A DNA stretch of 63,302 nt from CAYMJV01 sp964390545 (GTDB lineage Bacteria > Desulfobacterota > BSN033 > UBA1163), in contig CAYMJV010000006.1 of the NCBI GenBank assembly GCA_964390545.1, positions 1 to 63,302 of the forward strand, read 5' to 3'. Positions 1 through 7,089 of this stretch are shown in pieces. Within the stretch, counting starts at the first letter, position 1. Every line of letters begins with the position of its first letter. The position numbers and the translations under genes are program-made. The notes below the pieces were generated by a model. It was not told where the DNA came from and ran no database searches. It worked only from the letters and a program-made list of their open reading frames with translations.

Positions 1-31
1 TCCTTCCCTCTCTTTACAAAAGGGAGGAATT

Positions 32-52
32 CCCCTCTTTGGCAAAGAGGGG
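32..52. repeat. Short perfect palindrome near the left edge
   Basis: Ten-base arms (CCCCTCTTTG and its complement) are separated by one base. An imperfect hairpin with CCCT/AGGG arms lies just upstream at about 5-27. The flanking phrase GGTTAGGGGAG is typical of dispersed intergenic repeats in some bacterial genomes. It lies downstream of the E1 beta gene and could also stop transcription weakly, although no T-run follows on the minus strand. Confidence 0.5.
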
Positions 53-86
53 TTAGGGGAGATTTCCAGAAAAATACGTGTTTGTC

Positions 87-107
87 ATCCCGAATTTATT
101 TCGGGAT
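87..107. repeat. Palindromic dispersed element ATCCCGAA-N5-TTCGGGAT
   Basis: Eight-base perfect arms (87-94 and 100-107) flank a 5-nt loop, inside the phrase GTCATCCCGAA. It overlaps the 3' end of the E1 beta gene, so the TAA stop (96-98) lies in the palindrome. A related, truncated element (GTCATTCCTGCGAAAGCAG) closes the other end of the window. Such GTCAT-hairpin repeats are widespread in some genomes. Family membership is inferred. Confidence 0.6.
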
Positions 108-1112
108 CTCGGTTCCACCACGGGGAACCTTTCGTCTCAAAACAACTCTTACTGCATCAGCGATTGTCTTGGAATTGGGGTAATACTCTTTCTCCAGTAC
201 GCGGCTTGCCGGAGCAGGTGAATCGGGCAGGGTCACCCGGACAACAGGGGCTTTCAGGTATTCGAAGATACCTTCCGATACCCTTGCAGACACCTCCGCA
301 GCCATTCCGCAGGTCTTCCACCCTCCGTCGGCAATCACCAATCTCCCCGTTTTCTTTATCGAATCGAACAAAACGGTTTCATCCAAGGGTTTAACCGAAC
401 GGAGATCGATAACCTCTACCTCAAGCCCTTCTGTTTCTACCTCTTCGGCAGCCTTCACCGATTCAACGACCATATAAGAGGTCGACACCAAGGTTACATC
501 TTTTCCCTCTCTTCTGATGATCCCTTTTCCGATTGGAACAGAGTATGTTTCCTTGGGAACTTCCCCTTGTATGTTATACAGCCATCGATCATCCATATAG
601 ATAACAGGATTGTCATCTTTGATGGCCGCGACCATCAGTCCCTTCGCATCATAGGGTGTCGAAGGCATAACTACCTTTAACCCTGGAACATGAGCAAATA
701 GGGCATGAAGGGATTGAGAGTGCTGAGCTGCCTGCTCACCTCCTCTATTGATGATGCCCCATATCACGACCGGGACCGATGACTTTCCTCCGAACATATA
801 ATGCCAGTTGGCCGCCTCGTTAATAACCGGGTCCATTGCATACATCATAAAATCTACTCGGGGATGGACCACTACGGGTCTCATGCCAACTAGGGCTGCT
901 CCAACTGCCGCTCCGGTAATTGCATTTTCAGAGACTGGTGTATCAATCACCCTTTCGGGTCCAAATTTCTCAAGAAGCCCCTTGGCTGTATTCCCAACAT
1001 ACCACGGACTCTTCACCCCCTGCCCGATCAGAAAAACAGATGGATCAGAGTCCATCATCTGGTGTAGGGCTTCGTTAATCGCCAAACTGTAGGAAAGTTT
1101 CCGCATCCTCAC
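96..1112 (-). CDS. Thiamine-diphosphate-dependent dehydrogenase E1 component, beta subunit
   Basis: A 338-aa protein of the transketolase/2-oxoacid dehydrogenase E1 beta family. It has the N-terminal pyrimidine-binding domain with the conserved motif DTPVSENAITGAA (Glu62 would activate ThDP) and the C-terminal transketolase-like domain (ESVKAAEEVETEGLEVEVIDLRS). It should form an alpha2beta2 enzyme with the E1 alpha product at 1583-2593. The start may be GTG 1112, which overlaps the preceding TGA as GTGA, or ATG 1106. No E2 or E3 gene is nearby, so the substrate is open. In a surface-glycan locus, acyl- or two-carbon-transfer to a sugar is an inference. The stop codon lies inside a dispersed palindrome. 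Confidence 0.88.
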   Translation of the reverse strand: MRMRKLSYSLAINEALHQMMDSDPSVFLIGQGVKSPWYVGNTAKGLLEKFGPERVIDTPVSENAITGAAVGAALVGMRPVVVHPRVDFMMYAMDPVINEAANWHYMFGGKSSVPVVIWGIINRGGEQAAQHSQSLHALFAHVPGLKVVMPSTPYDAKGLMVAAIKDDNPVIYMDDRWLYNIQGEVPKETYSVPIGKGIIRREGKDVTLVSTSYMVVESVKAAEEVETEGLEVEVIDLRSVKPLDETVLFDSIKKTGRLVIADGGWKTCGMAAEVSARVSEGIFEYLKAPVVRVTLPDSPAPASRVLEKEYYPNSKTIADAVRVVLRRKVPRGGTEIPK

Positions 1113-1543
1113 TCTGGTTTGACCGGTTTGTTGCGTTTATTGAGTTTATTGGGTTTATTGAGTTTGATAAGATTCTTTTCGTTCTTAAGTAAGTAAGTTA
1201 TCAGGCCGCTAATTATCTTTGATACCTCATCTGCCTGTTCGTAGATCTCTTTAAAGGTTTCTTTAGAAATGTATCTCTGATCCAGAGCCACATAGGCTTC
1301 GCTTTGAACTTCTGTCGCAGAGCTTTTTGACACGAAAAGGAACTGAATAAACTCTTTATTCGATCTTCGAGAAAAGCCTTCTGCAATGTTACTCATTGAG
1401 GATACCGCCGCGTCAGTAATCTGCCCCACTAGCCTAAAATCTTTTTGAAACTCAGGACTCTTCCTGATGGCTTCATATACCATATTGACTAGTATCCTTG
1501 CTTCTTCCCAACACTTCAGGTCTTCAAATCTTTTTATTTGCAT
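1109..1543 (-). CDS. Four-helix-bundle protein (23S rRNA intervening-sequence protein family)
   Basis: A 144-aa protein with the family signature: an N-terminal FEDLKCWEEARILVNMVYEA helix, then a GQITDAAVSSMSNIAEGF core and an EFIQFLFVSKSSATEVQS helix. The family (TIGR02436-like) makes small pentameric helical bundles of unknown role, first noted inside 23S rRNA intervening sequences. The last ~20 residues are low-complexity Asn/Lys/Pro and are encoded by a 9-nt tandem array. The gene sits between the E1 alpha and E1 beta genes and overlaps the latter by 4 nt, although it has no metabolic link to them. ATG 1543 directly follows the second array. Confidence 0.85.
   Translation of the reverse strand: MQIKRFEDLKCWEEARILVNMVYEAIRKSPEFQKDFRLVGQITDAAVSSMSNIAEGFSRRSNKEFIQFLFVSKSSATEVQSEAYVALDQRYISKETFKEIYEQADEVSKIISGLITYLLKNEKNLIKLNKPNKLNKRNKPVKPE
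1126..1170 (-). repeat. Array of five 9-nt repeats (left arm)
   Basis: On the plus strand the units are GTTTGTTGC, GTTTATTGA, GTTTATTGG, GTTTATTGA and GTTTGATAA, in exact 9-nt register. Read on the minus strand they are AACTCAATA-type units. They encode the Asn/Lys/Pro-rich tail (NKPNKLNKRNKP) of the four-helix-bundle protein. The array is inverted relative to the one at 1544-1588. Confidence 0.8.
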
Positions 1544-1588
1544 AACTCGATAAACTCAAAAAACTCAACAAACTCGATAGACTCAAGA
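1544..1588 (-). repeat. Array of five 9-nt repeats (right arm)
   Basis: On the plus strand the units are AACTCGATA, AACTCAAAA, AACTCAACA, AACTCGATA and GACTCAAGA. The array fills the gap between the E1 alpha coding region and the ATG of the four-helix-bundle gene. The E1 alpha TGA (1583-1585) lies in its last unit. It is the inverse of the array at 1126-1170. Confidence 0.8.
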
Positions 1589-2593
1589 TTCTTTAAACAC
1601 ATATTTGGTAAGCTCATTTGGATTCGGATAAGGGCTTTCTTTTGCGAATTCATGAGCTCCCTTAACTTCCTCCTCCACTTCGCGGTCAATTCTTTCCAGG
1701 GTCTCTTTTCGAAATATCTTATTTTTGATCAGAAATGCTTCAAATCTTCTTATTGGATCTTTCTTCCTCCACTTCTCAATCTCGTCTTTTGGCCTAATAT
1801 CTCTATGAGTCCCTTGAATATTATCATCCGGACCCACGTGTCCCCGGAGTCGGTAAGTCACAAATTCCATAAAAACGGGGCCCCGGTTTTTTCGACACAA
1901 CCCAACAGCATTCTTTGAAACTTCATAAACCTTTAAGACATCATTTCCGTCAACCCGATAACTTTGGATGCAAAAAGGTCTTCCTATTTCAAAGATATTA
2001 TTCTCTGGTCTGCATTCTCTAAGAGGCATGTGGGTCGAATAGAAATTGTTTTCGCAAGCGAGAATGATTGGAAGCCTCCGCAGAGCGGCAAAGTTCAGCG
2101 ATTCGTAGAGAACTCCTTCTCCAGCAGCTCCATCTCCAAAGAAGCTCACCGTCACCTTTTTTTCTTTTCTTATTTTCGATGCAAGGGCTGCGCCCAAAGC
2201 CAATGGAATAGTACCAGCAACAATTGGAGCAGATCCTAACATTCCCATTTCAGGAGCAATAATGTGCATGGATCCTCCCCTGCCTCTCGAACATCCCGCT
2301 TCTTTCCCATAGATCTCCGCAACCAGTTCCGTCATGCTCCCACCCTTTGCAAGGTAGTGACCGTGAGAGCGATGGGAGCCGAATATATAATCTTTCTCGG
2401 TCAGCGCAAAACAAACTCCTGTTGCGATCGCCTCCTGTCCCGAATAAAGATGAACAGGACACCGAACCTCTCCCTTCAATATGGGCTCCACGAAGCTTTC
2501 TTCACAGATCCGAATTCGAACCATAGCCCGGTACATTTGAAGAAAGAGTCGTTTATTTGCCGAATTCTTATAATTTGATTGTAGGACTTTCAC
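1583..2593 (-). CDS. Thiamine-diphosphate-dependent dehydrogenase E1 component, alpha subunit
   Basis: A 336-aa protein of the pyruvate/acetoin/branched-chain 2-oxoacid dehydrogenase E1 alpha family. The ThDP-Mg binding motif runs from GDGAAGEG (residues 153-160) to ENN (181-183), and the SHRSHGHYLAKGG and CSRGRGGSMH stretches are typical. It should pair with the E1 beta product of 96-1112. The start is GTG 2593, with the Shine-Dalgarno AAGGA at 2601-2605 and a 7-nt spacer. No lipoyl E2 or E3 gene is in the window. The pair could use a free acceptor or borrow E2/E3 from elsewhere. The last codons and the stop run into the 9-nt repeat array. Confidence 0.9.
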   Translation of the reverse strand: MKVLQSNYKNSANKRLFLQMYRAMVRIRICEESFVEPILKGEVRCPVHLYSGQEAIATGVCFALTEKDYIFGSHRSHGHYLAKGGSMTELVAEIYGKEAGCSRGRGGSMHIIAPEMGMLGSAPIVAGTIPLALGAALASKIRKEKKVTVSFFGDGAAGEGVLYESLNFAALRRLPIILACENNFYSTHMPLRECRPENNIFEIGRPFCIQSYRVDGNDVLKVYEVSKNAVGLCRKNRGPVFMEFVTYRLRGHVGPDDNIQGTHRDIRPKDEIEKWRKKDPIRRFEAFLIKNKIFRKETLERIDREVEEEVKGAHEFAKESPYPNPNELTKYVFKES

Positions 2594-2631
2594 ACAAGTT
2601 TCCTTGACTCACTAAAGTCGTTTTGATTCAA

Positions 2632-2997
2632 TTACCCTGTAATTGGGCGAATACGAATACCACTTTCACTGATGACTATAAAATGATTTAAGATTTTATC
2701 CGGGTTTTTAGTGAGAAGGGCTTGTAGAGCGGTTATTTTAAGAGAAGGCAACTCTTCAGTAAACCGGAAAAGGATAACTCCTTTTGCTGGCAATTGTTGA
2801 TAAAAAACGTAAAATCCAAAACCCTTGTCGTTGGTAATAATAATTCGGTCCTCATGATAGGCGTAATCAACCAATTTCAAATCTTCTCGGCCCGGAAATT
2901 CTTCCTTAGCAACAATAATATCAAAGCCCTGCTGGAGGAGGCAGTCTATAACAGAGCGGCTTATGTTCTCATCAATTAGAAACTTTAAAACATTCAT
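2632..2997 (-). CDS. DUF5615 PIN-like protein, probable toxin
   Basis: A 121-aa protein starting with KFLIDENISRSVIDCLLQQG and carrying the conserved IIITNDKGFG segment. Both are typical of DUF5615/Mut7-C PIN-fold proteins, where the Asp/Glu of LIDEN and the TNDKGFG Asp form the putative nuclease site. The chosen ATG at 2997 is one base after the TAG of the DUF433 gene. A longer reading frame to 3045 exists but would extend into that gene. DUF433-DUF5615 pairs are common toxin-antitoxin-like modules in environmental bacteria. Activity here is inferred from family and pairing. Confidence 0.8.
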   Translation of the reverse strand: MNVLKFLIDENISRSVIDCLLQQGFDIIVAKEEFPGREDLKLVDYAYHEDRIIITNDKGFGFYVFYQQLPAKGVILFRFTEELPSLKITALQALLTKNPDKILNHFIVISESGIRIRPITG

Positions 2998-2998
2998 C

Positions 2999-3229
2999 CT
3001 ACACCAAAGAAAATATCTCTTCCTCTTCCAAAACCTTCTCGGCATAGAGGAGAGCTGCTCGGATGTCTTCTTCTTTTAGAACAGGATATTCTTTTATTAT
3101 TTCTTCGTTTTTCCACCCCTGTGCTATTAATTTGACAATTAATTCTACAGGGATGCGCGTTCCGCGAATGATAGGCTTACCTAACAGGATTTTCGGATTT
3201 ATTTCAATATGTTCGGTAAGATTGACCAT
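2999..3229 (-). CDS. DUF433 protein, probable antitoxin
   Basis: A 76-aa protein with the DUF433 hallmark GKPIIRGTRIPVELIVKLI followed by a helix-turn-helix-like segment (GWKNEEIIKEYPVLKEEDIRAALLYA). The ATG at 3229 is chosen because a strong Shine-Dalgarno AGGAGG (3238-3243) lies 8 nt upstream. The in-frame GTG at 3238 would sit on that site. It is the first gene of a two-gene operon with the DUF5615 PIN-like gene and probably neutralises and represses it, as in VapB-like systems (inferred). Confidence 0.82.
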   Translation of the reverse strand: MVNLTEHIEINPKILLGKPIIRGTRIPVELIVKLIAQGWKNEEIIKEYPVLKEEDIRAALLYAEKVLEEEEIFSLV

Positions 3230-3377
3230 ATTTTTCACCTCCTTGATCTCTAACGGCGAACCACACTTTTTGTTTTATTACTTGCAACACTGCATCCGGC
3301 AGTATACTTTATATCCGTAACAAATCACAGTATTTTCTCTTTTATGATCGTACAGGATTAAGGCAACGTGATAAAAT

Positions 3378-3971
3378 TTATTTCATAACAACTGCCTTTA
3401 ATGTCCACAGAATTATTTTCAAATCCACCCATAACGATTGTTCCCTCACATATTTCAATTGAAGCCTGATCTTCTCCGGCCTTATCTTTTCCATGTAGGT
3501 CTTTTCAGGGTCAGAGCTTCCTGCAAGGATAGCCCCTTCGTCAGGATTCCAGATAGACGCCCAATCGGTTATCCCTGGGCGAACGCTCAGAATCGCCTTC
3601 TCCTCCTCCGTGAACATATCCACATACATTTGAACTTCGGGTCTGGGTCCAACGGCACTCATTTCCCCTTTTAAGACATTGATAAGCTGTGGCAGCTCAT
3701 CCAGCTTCAACTTCCTGATAAATTTTCCTACCCTTGTAATGCGGGGATCATCGTCTGCTGTCGATGGTCCCCCCAGTTTTTCCGCATTCAGCACCATCGT
3801 TCTGAATTTAAAGATCCTAAAAGGCTTTCCGAATCTTCCTACCCGAACGCCCCGATAAAATACGGGTCCCCCATCTTCTCTCTTAATCAGGATCGCTACG
3901 GTCAACAAAATTGGAGAAACCAGTATTAACCCAACTAAAGATGACAAAAAATCGAATACTCGCTTCAGCAT
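3378..3971 (-). CDS. Priming sugar-phosphate transferase (polyisoprenyl-phosphate hexose-1-P transferase)
   Basis: A 197-aa protein of the bacterial sugar transferase family (WbaP/WcaJ/PglC catalytic core). One N-terminal hydrophobic re-entrant segment (about residues 5-28) is followed by FYRGVRVGRFGKPFRIFKFR, a DDPRITRVGKFIRK block, the catalytic LDELPQL motif, and GEMSAVGPRPE. At this length it is the minimal monotopic type. It would load the first sugar phosphate onto undecaprenyl phosphate at the inner membrane. As the last glycan gene before the E1 module it fits with Wzy (5737) and Wzx (7082) upstream. The sugar cannot be read from sequence. Confidence 0.92.
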   Translation of the reverse strand: MLKRVFDFLSSLVGLILVSPILLTVAILIKREDGGPVFYRGVRVGRFGKPFRIFKFRTMVLNAEKLGGPSTADDDPRITRVGKFIRKLKLDELPQLINVLKGEMSAVGPRPEVQMYVDMFTEEEKAILSVRPGITDWASIWNPDEGAILAGSSDPEKTYMEKIRPEKIRLQLKYVREQSLWVDLKIILWTLKAVVMK

Positions 3972-3977
3972 GGATTG

Positions 3978-4439
3978 TTATTTCTTCCTCTTTTTTAATT
4001 CATCCCTGAATGCTTCCAGTCTTGGGAGTTCCTCCTTGTCTCTCTGTCTCTTCGCTGCCCTTTTGCTCTCAATGATGTCATCGATTGATGCACATGGAAA
4101 TTTGCCATCAATAAGCGCCTTGCGCATCTCCGCTCTATCGAATGACTCTATTCCGTCGGGTGCAAATACCAAATCAAGGGGAATAGGTCCACCTCTAATC
4201 TGGATGAAATCTTTTCCTGAAATGATTGCTTGCTCAAGCCGCTTGTCCATTTCAAACCCAAGTTCTTTTAAGGCGTCTAAAAGGTTCTTACAATTTGTTT
4301 CTGTCTTTTTGGGGAAAATATCAATATCTTGAGTTGTACCTGGATAGCCATAAAGTGTGGCAGCGCCTTTCCCAATAAAAAGGTATCTAATCTTGTATTT
4401 CTCAAAAACCTCGATCAGTTTTAAGAGCTTATCGATCAT
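3978..4439 (-). CDS. Nucleotidyltransferase, DUF6036/AbiEii-like
   Basis: A 153-aa protein with a minimal nucleotidyltransferase fold: YLFIGKGAATLYGYPGTTQD leads into the metal-binding pair TQDIDIFPKK, with a third acidic strand at PLDLVFAPDG. The C-terminus is very basic and acidic (KRAAKRQRDKEELPRLEAF). Such proteins occur in toxin-antitoxin or abortive-infection pairs. Its ATG overlaps the 3' end of the small gene 4429-4668 by 11 nt, which suggests coupled expression. It has no obvious role in glycan synthesis. A TA function is inferred. Confidence 0.75.
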   Translation of the reverse strand: MIDKLLKLIEVFEKYKIRYLFIGKGAATLYGYPGTTQDIDIFPKKTETNCKNLLDALKELGFEMDKRLEQAIISGKDFIQIRGGPIPLDLVFAPDGIESFDRAEMRKALIDGKFPCASIDDIIESKRAAKRQRDKEELPRLEAFRDELKKRKK

Positions 4440-4668
4440 CTTTAGAATGATAACCTAACCATGCTGGTGTATTTTCATTAGCCCATTTTCGGTATTCTTT
4501 GGTGGTGCTAAATATCCGGTAAGGCGCATCATCAATGACAGGTAATTTCATCGGTATAAATCCAAGTTGAATGCGTTCGTGAACCGTGCGACAAATACCA
4601 TCTAAAAAGTCGAACTTTAATTGCTCCTCTTCACTTACCCTTCCAATCCGGTAAACGGCCTTTCTCAT
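4429..4668 (-). CDS. Small hypothetical protein paired with the nucleotidyltransferase
   Basis: A 79-aa soluble protein (core YRIFSTTKEYRKWANENTPA) of a family I do not recognise. It is translationally coupled to the downstream DUF6036-like nucleotidyltransferase by an 11-nt overlap and begins 4 nt after the GT2 gene ends. The pairing suggests a partner, perhaps an antitoxin, but nothing in the sequence proves this. The reading frame is intact, with an ordinary amino-acid composition. Confidence 0.6.
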   Translation of the reverse strand: MRKAVYRIGRVSEEEQLKFDFLDGICRTVHERIQLGFIPMKLPVIDDAPYRIFSTTKEYRKWANENTPAWLGYHSKDDR

Positions 4669-4671
4669 TTC

Positions 4672-5712
4672 TTAACTCCTTTTCCATCCGAGGGACTTTT
4701 TCCAGAACCTGGGTGTTCCGAGGATCTTAAATACACCCAATAATGATCCTAATCCGTAACCGAAATGAAGGATTCCGAAAATAAAAGGCATCACTGCAAA
4801 GTACTTAACATCTCGCTTCTGGAAAGCGATTTGAAGAGAGACAGTAAGACTAGCCAACACATATGAACCTAAAATCACCCCAAAACACCAAACAAAAAGC
4901 GGTAATAGGAACCCCAATACGGCAGAGCCAATCAAGGCTGTCACAAATATAAGCGGCACCAGATGCCGCCACGATACGGGCATGATCGGACTGTAAAGGA
5001 ATGGCAGGATGGCCCAGACACCATTTGTGAAGTTATGCTTCCAAAAGGATTTAATGTCGGAACGTGCGTAATAATAGCTCACGATATCGGGGACCAATAG
5101 CGTTTTCCCCCCCGCTTTTTTGAGCCTGAGATTAAATTCCATGTCCTGGCCTCTCACAAGATTCTCGTTAAAAAGGCCAACCCGATCAAACACTTCCCTT
5201 CTATAACATCCCCCGAATACAGTATCAACCCATTTTGGTTCATTGGTCTGAACCCTAAAATACGAATTTCCAACACCGAAGCGATGGCTGAGACTGGCTA
5301 CGATAGCCTGGCCCATAAAACTGTCCTCCCGTGGCAAGGTCTTCATAACCCCACCCACGTTATCCGCCCCATACCTAATAAGGGTTTCCACAGAACGAGA
5401 AATATAATCTTTTTCGTAATAGTTATGCGCACTCATCCAGATGATAATCTCACCTTTCGAATTCGTAATTCCCTTATTCAGTGCAACCGGAGTGATTTTC
5501 TCGGGGTTCTTAATTAGCCTTATCCAAGGATATTTTTTTGAATAACTTTCTACAGCAACTTGCGTCCCATCCTCACTCATTCCATCAACAACCAAAACCT
5601 CAAGTCTTTCCTTTGGATAATCATTAGCAATTATAGAATCCAGGCAACTCCCAATAAATCTTTCTTCATTACGGCAGGGGATGATAATGGAAGTAAATGG
5701 TAATTCGCCCAT
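4672..5712 (-). CDS. Family 2 glycosyltransferase, ExoA-like, membrane-anchored
   Basis: About 346 aa. An N-terminal GT-A domain begins FTSIIIPCRNEERFIGSCLD, with VVDGMSEDGT as the nucleotide-sugar site, SAHNYYEKDYI in place of the usual DxD, and FGGCYRREVFDRVG plus RGQDMEFNLR as the acceptor loop with its ED-like acidic residues. The C-terminal ~100 residues contain hydrophobic segments. This resembles succinoglycan ExoA-type enzymes that act on lipid-linked oligosaccharide at the inner membrane. ATG 5712 is preferred to TTG 5721. It follows the Wzy-like gene. Confidence 0.85.
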   Translation of the reverse strand: MGELPFTSIIIPCRNEERFIGSCLDSIIANDYPKERLEVLVVDGMSEDGTQVAVESYSKKYPWIRLIKNPEKITPVALNKGITNSKGEIIIWMSAHNYYEKDYISRSVETLIRYGADNVGGVMKTLPREDSFMGQAIVASLSHRFGVGNSYFRVQTNEPKWVDTVFGGCYRREVFDRVGLFNENLVRGQDMEFNLRLKKAGGKTLLVPDIVSYYYARSDIKSFWKHNFTNGVWAILPFLYSPIMPVSWRHLVPLIFVTALIGSAVLGFLLPLFVWCFGVILGSYVLASLTVSLQIAFQKRDVKYFAVMPFIFGILHFGYGLGSLLGVFKILGTPRFWKKSLGWKRS

Positions 5713-5736
5713 GGAGATCAATCTACATAAGAATTC

Positions 5737-7089
5737 TTATAGAATACATAGTTTCTCGGCTATTACATTGAAAAATGGAATGTTTTTACTTTCTAAATAG
5801 CGCCAGGATATCAACAGCAGCAAGAAGGCAACTAAGATAATATGGATGCTTGAGAAAATGAAATAGCTTATTCCACCAAAAATACCAATAAATGTCTTAT
5901 ATAACAAAAATGAAAATATATATACTGAAAACCATGTCTTTCTTATTTTACCAAACAAATAAATGAAGAAGGTAAGATGCGCCATGATAATAAATGGCGA
6001 GAGAATAACACCCAAGTACCCCGCCCAGGCAAAAGCTTCTCCAGTGAAAAAAGTATTGGCAACTCCAGCCACACGAGCATACATTGCCTCTTCTTCTTTA
6101 CTATCAAGCGGTTTACCTAAGAACCTTTTCTTAACTGAATATTCAGCTACAATGCGAGCAGCAGATTTTTGATCGCCCACGATATATGGGGGCATCAATG
6201 ATTTTAAAGTTATCTTGTCCTTTGAAAAAACCTCGAAATAATATGGAAGGTCTAATATTTCCCCGTACAGAATTCTATCACCAATATTTTTCACAACCGA
6301 TTGAATATTAAAACCAGCGTATCCTGTCGAGATAAATAACAGGATAAGGGATAGGACTATGACGCTTAAATATTTAAATGCACTTTTCAAATATAAGGGG
6401 TAATAAAGCATTCTAAAAATTAAAATGAATATTAACACATATGCGACAGGAGCTTTCGCAAGGGTAAATGTTCCGAAAATGCAAAGTAAGAAAACTGAGG
6501 CAAACGACAATATAATTCTACCAAGCAAAAAGACTGATATGATTAAATTAAGTGGTAACAAAAATAGCAAACCAAGATTGTATACTCGCATATCAATCGT
6601 CTTGGCGATCTCAGACCTTATGGTAGCAATCTGAAACACATTCTCCGATCTTAGAGCTGATATCATCGGATGTTCCATACCAGCTTGAACGAATACCAAT
6701 ATAAAGCACCCAAAAGCTGCAAAAAAAGTGAAACACCAACACAACAATAAGATTGACGTGGAAGGAGTTAAACAAATCCTCGTTGCATAAACTAATAATC
6801 TCTTCCGCAAACCCAATCCAAAAGAAATGGCGCCCAGTACCAAAGATGCGTAAAGGATTGAAAAGTAGGAAATGGACGGATAACCTTTATCGTAATAGAT
6901 ATAGCCCATACCCTCCCGATAAAAGATGATAATTAGAGTCCCTCCTATAATCGCTAAAAAGAGAATTTCTGCAAACAGAATTGTTAACGGAGAAATATTT
7001 ACATTTAGACGAGCCATCCCCGCAAAACATATTTCCCGGCTACGAGATAATAATCGGGTGATTAAAGGCATTTTTCCCATATTACGCAT
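5737..7089 (-). CDS. O-antigen polymerase-like membrane protein (Wzy candidate)
   Basis: A 450-aa, very hydrophobic protein with about ten or more predicted membrane segments and one large periplasmic-type loop around residues 265-345 that contains charged stretches (YFEVFSKDKITLKSLMPP). This is the usual Wzy architecture, and Wzy sequences are too divergent to name by motif. The gene lies directly after the Wzx flippase, with its ATG overlapping the wzx stop by 8 nt, which is the expected position. It would polymerise undecaprenyl-linked repeat units in the periplasm. The alternative, a ligase of the WaaL type, is less likely given the loop and position. Confidence 0.75.
   Translation of the reverse strand: MRNMGKMPLITRLLSRSREICFAGMARLNVNISPLTILFAEILFLAIIGGTLIIIFYREGMGYIYYDKGYPSISYFSILYASLVLGAISFGLGLRKRLLVYATRICLTPSTSILLLCWCFTFFAAFGCFILVFVQAGMEHPMISALRSENVFQIATIRSEIAKTIDMRVYNLGLLFLLPLNLIISVFLLGRIILSFASVFLLCIFGTFTLAKAPVAYVLIFILIFRMLYYPLYLKSAFKYLSVIVLSLILLFISTGYAGFNIQSVVKNIGDRILYGEILDLPYYFEVFSKDKITLKSLMPPYIVGDQKSAARIVAEYSVKKRFLGKPLDSKEEEAMYARVAGVANTFFTGEAFAWAGYLGVILSPFIIMAHLTFFIYLFGKIRKTWFSVYIFSFLLYKTFIGIFGGISYFIFSSIHIILVAFLLLLISWRYLESKNIPFFNVIAEKLCIL

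Larger units (their letters stand above)
1126..1588 (-). mobile_element. Putative small insertion: four-helix-bundle gene between inverted 9-nt arrays
   Basis: The four-helix-bundle gene is bounded on both sides by period-9 arrays (1126-1170 and 1544-1588) in inverted orientation. The unit separates E1 alpha from E1 beta, two genes normally adjacent, and the right array supplies the E1 alpha stop codon. This layout looks like an inserted cassette. No transposase or clear target duplication is seen, so mobility is an inference. Confidence 0.4.

Noticed and set aside
1126..1588. CRISPR-like array from the 9-nt repeats
   Set aside because: Units are contiguous, lack spacers, and are only 9 nt.
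3301..3330. Possible promoter upstream of the DUF433 gene (TATACT with CTGTGA)
   Set aside because: The -10 is good but the -35 matches only half the consensus with an 18-nt spacer, so I do not call it.
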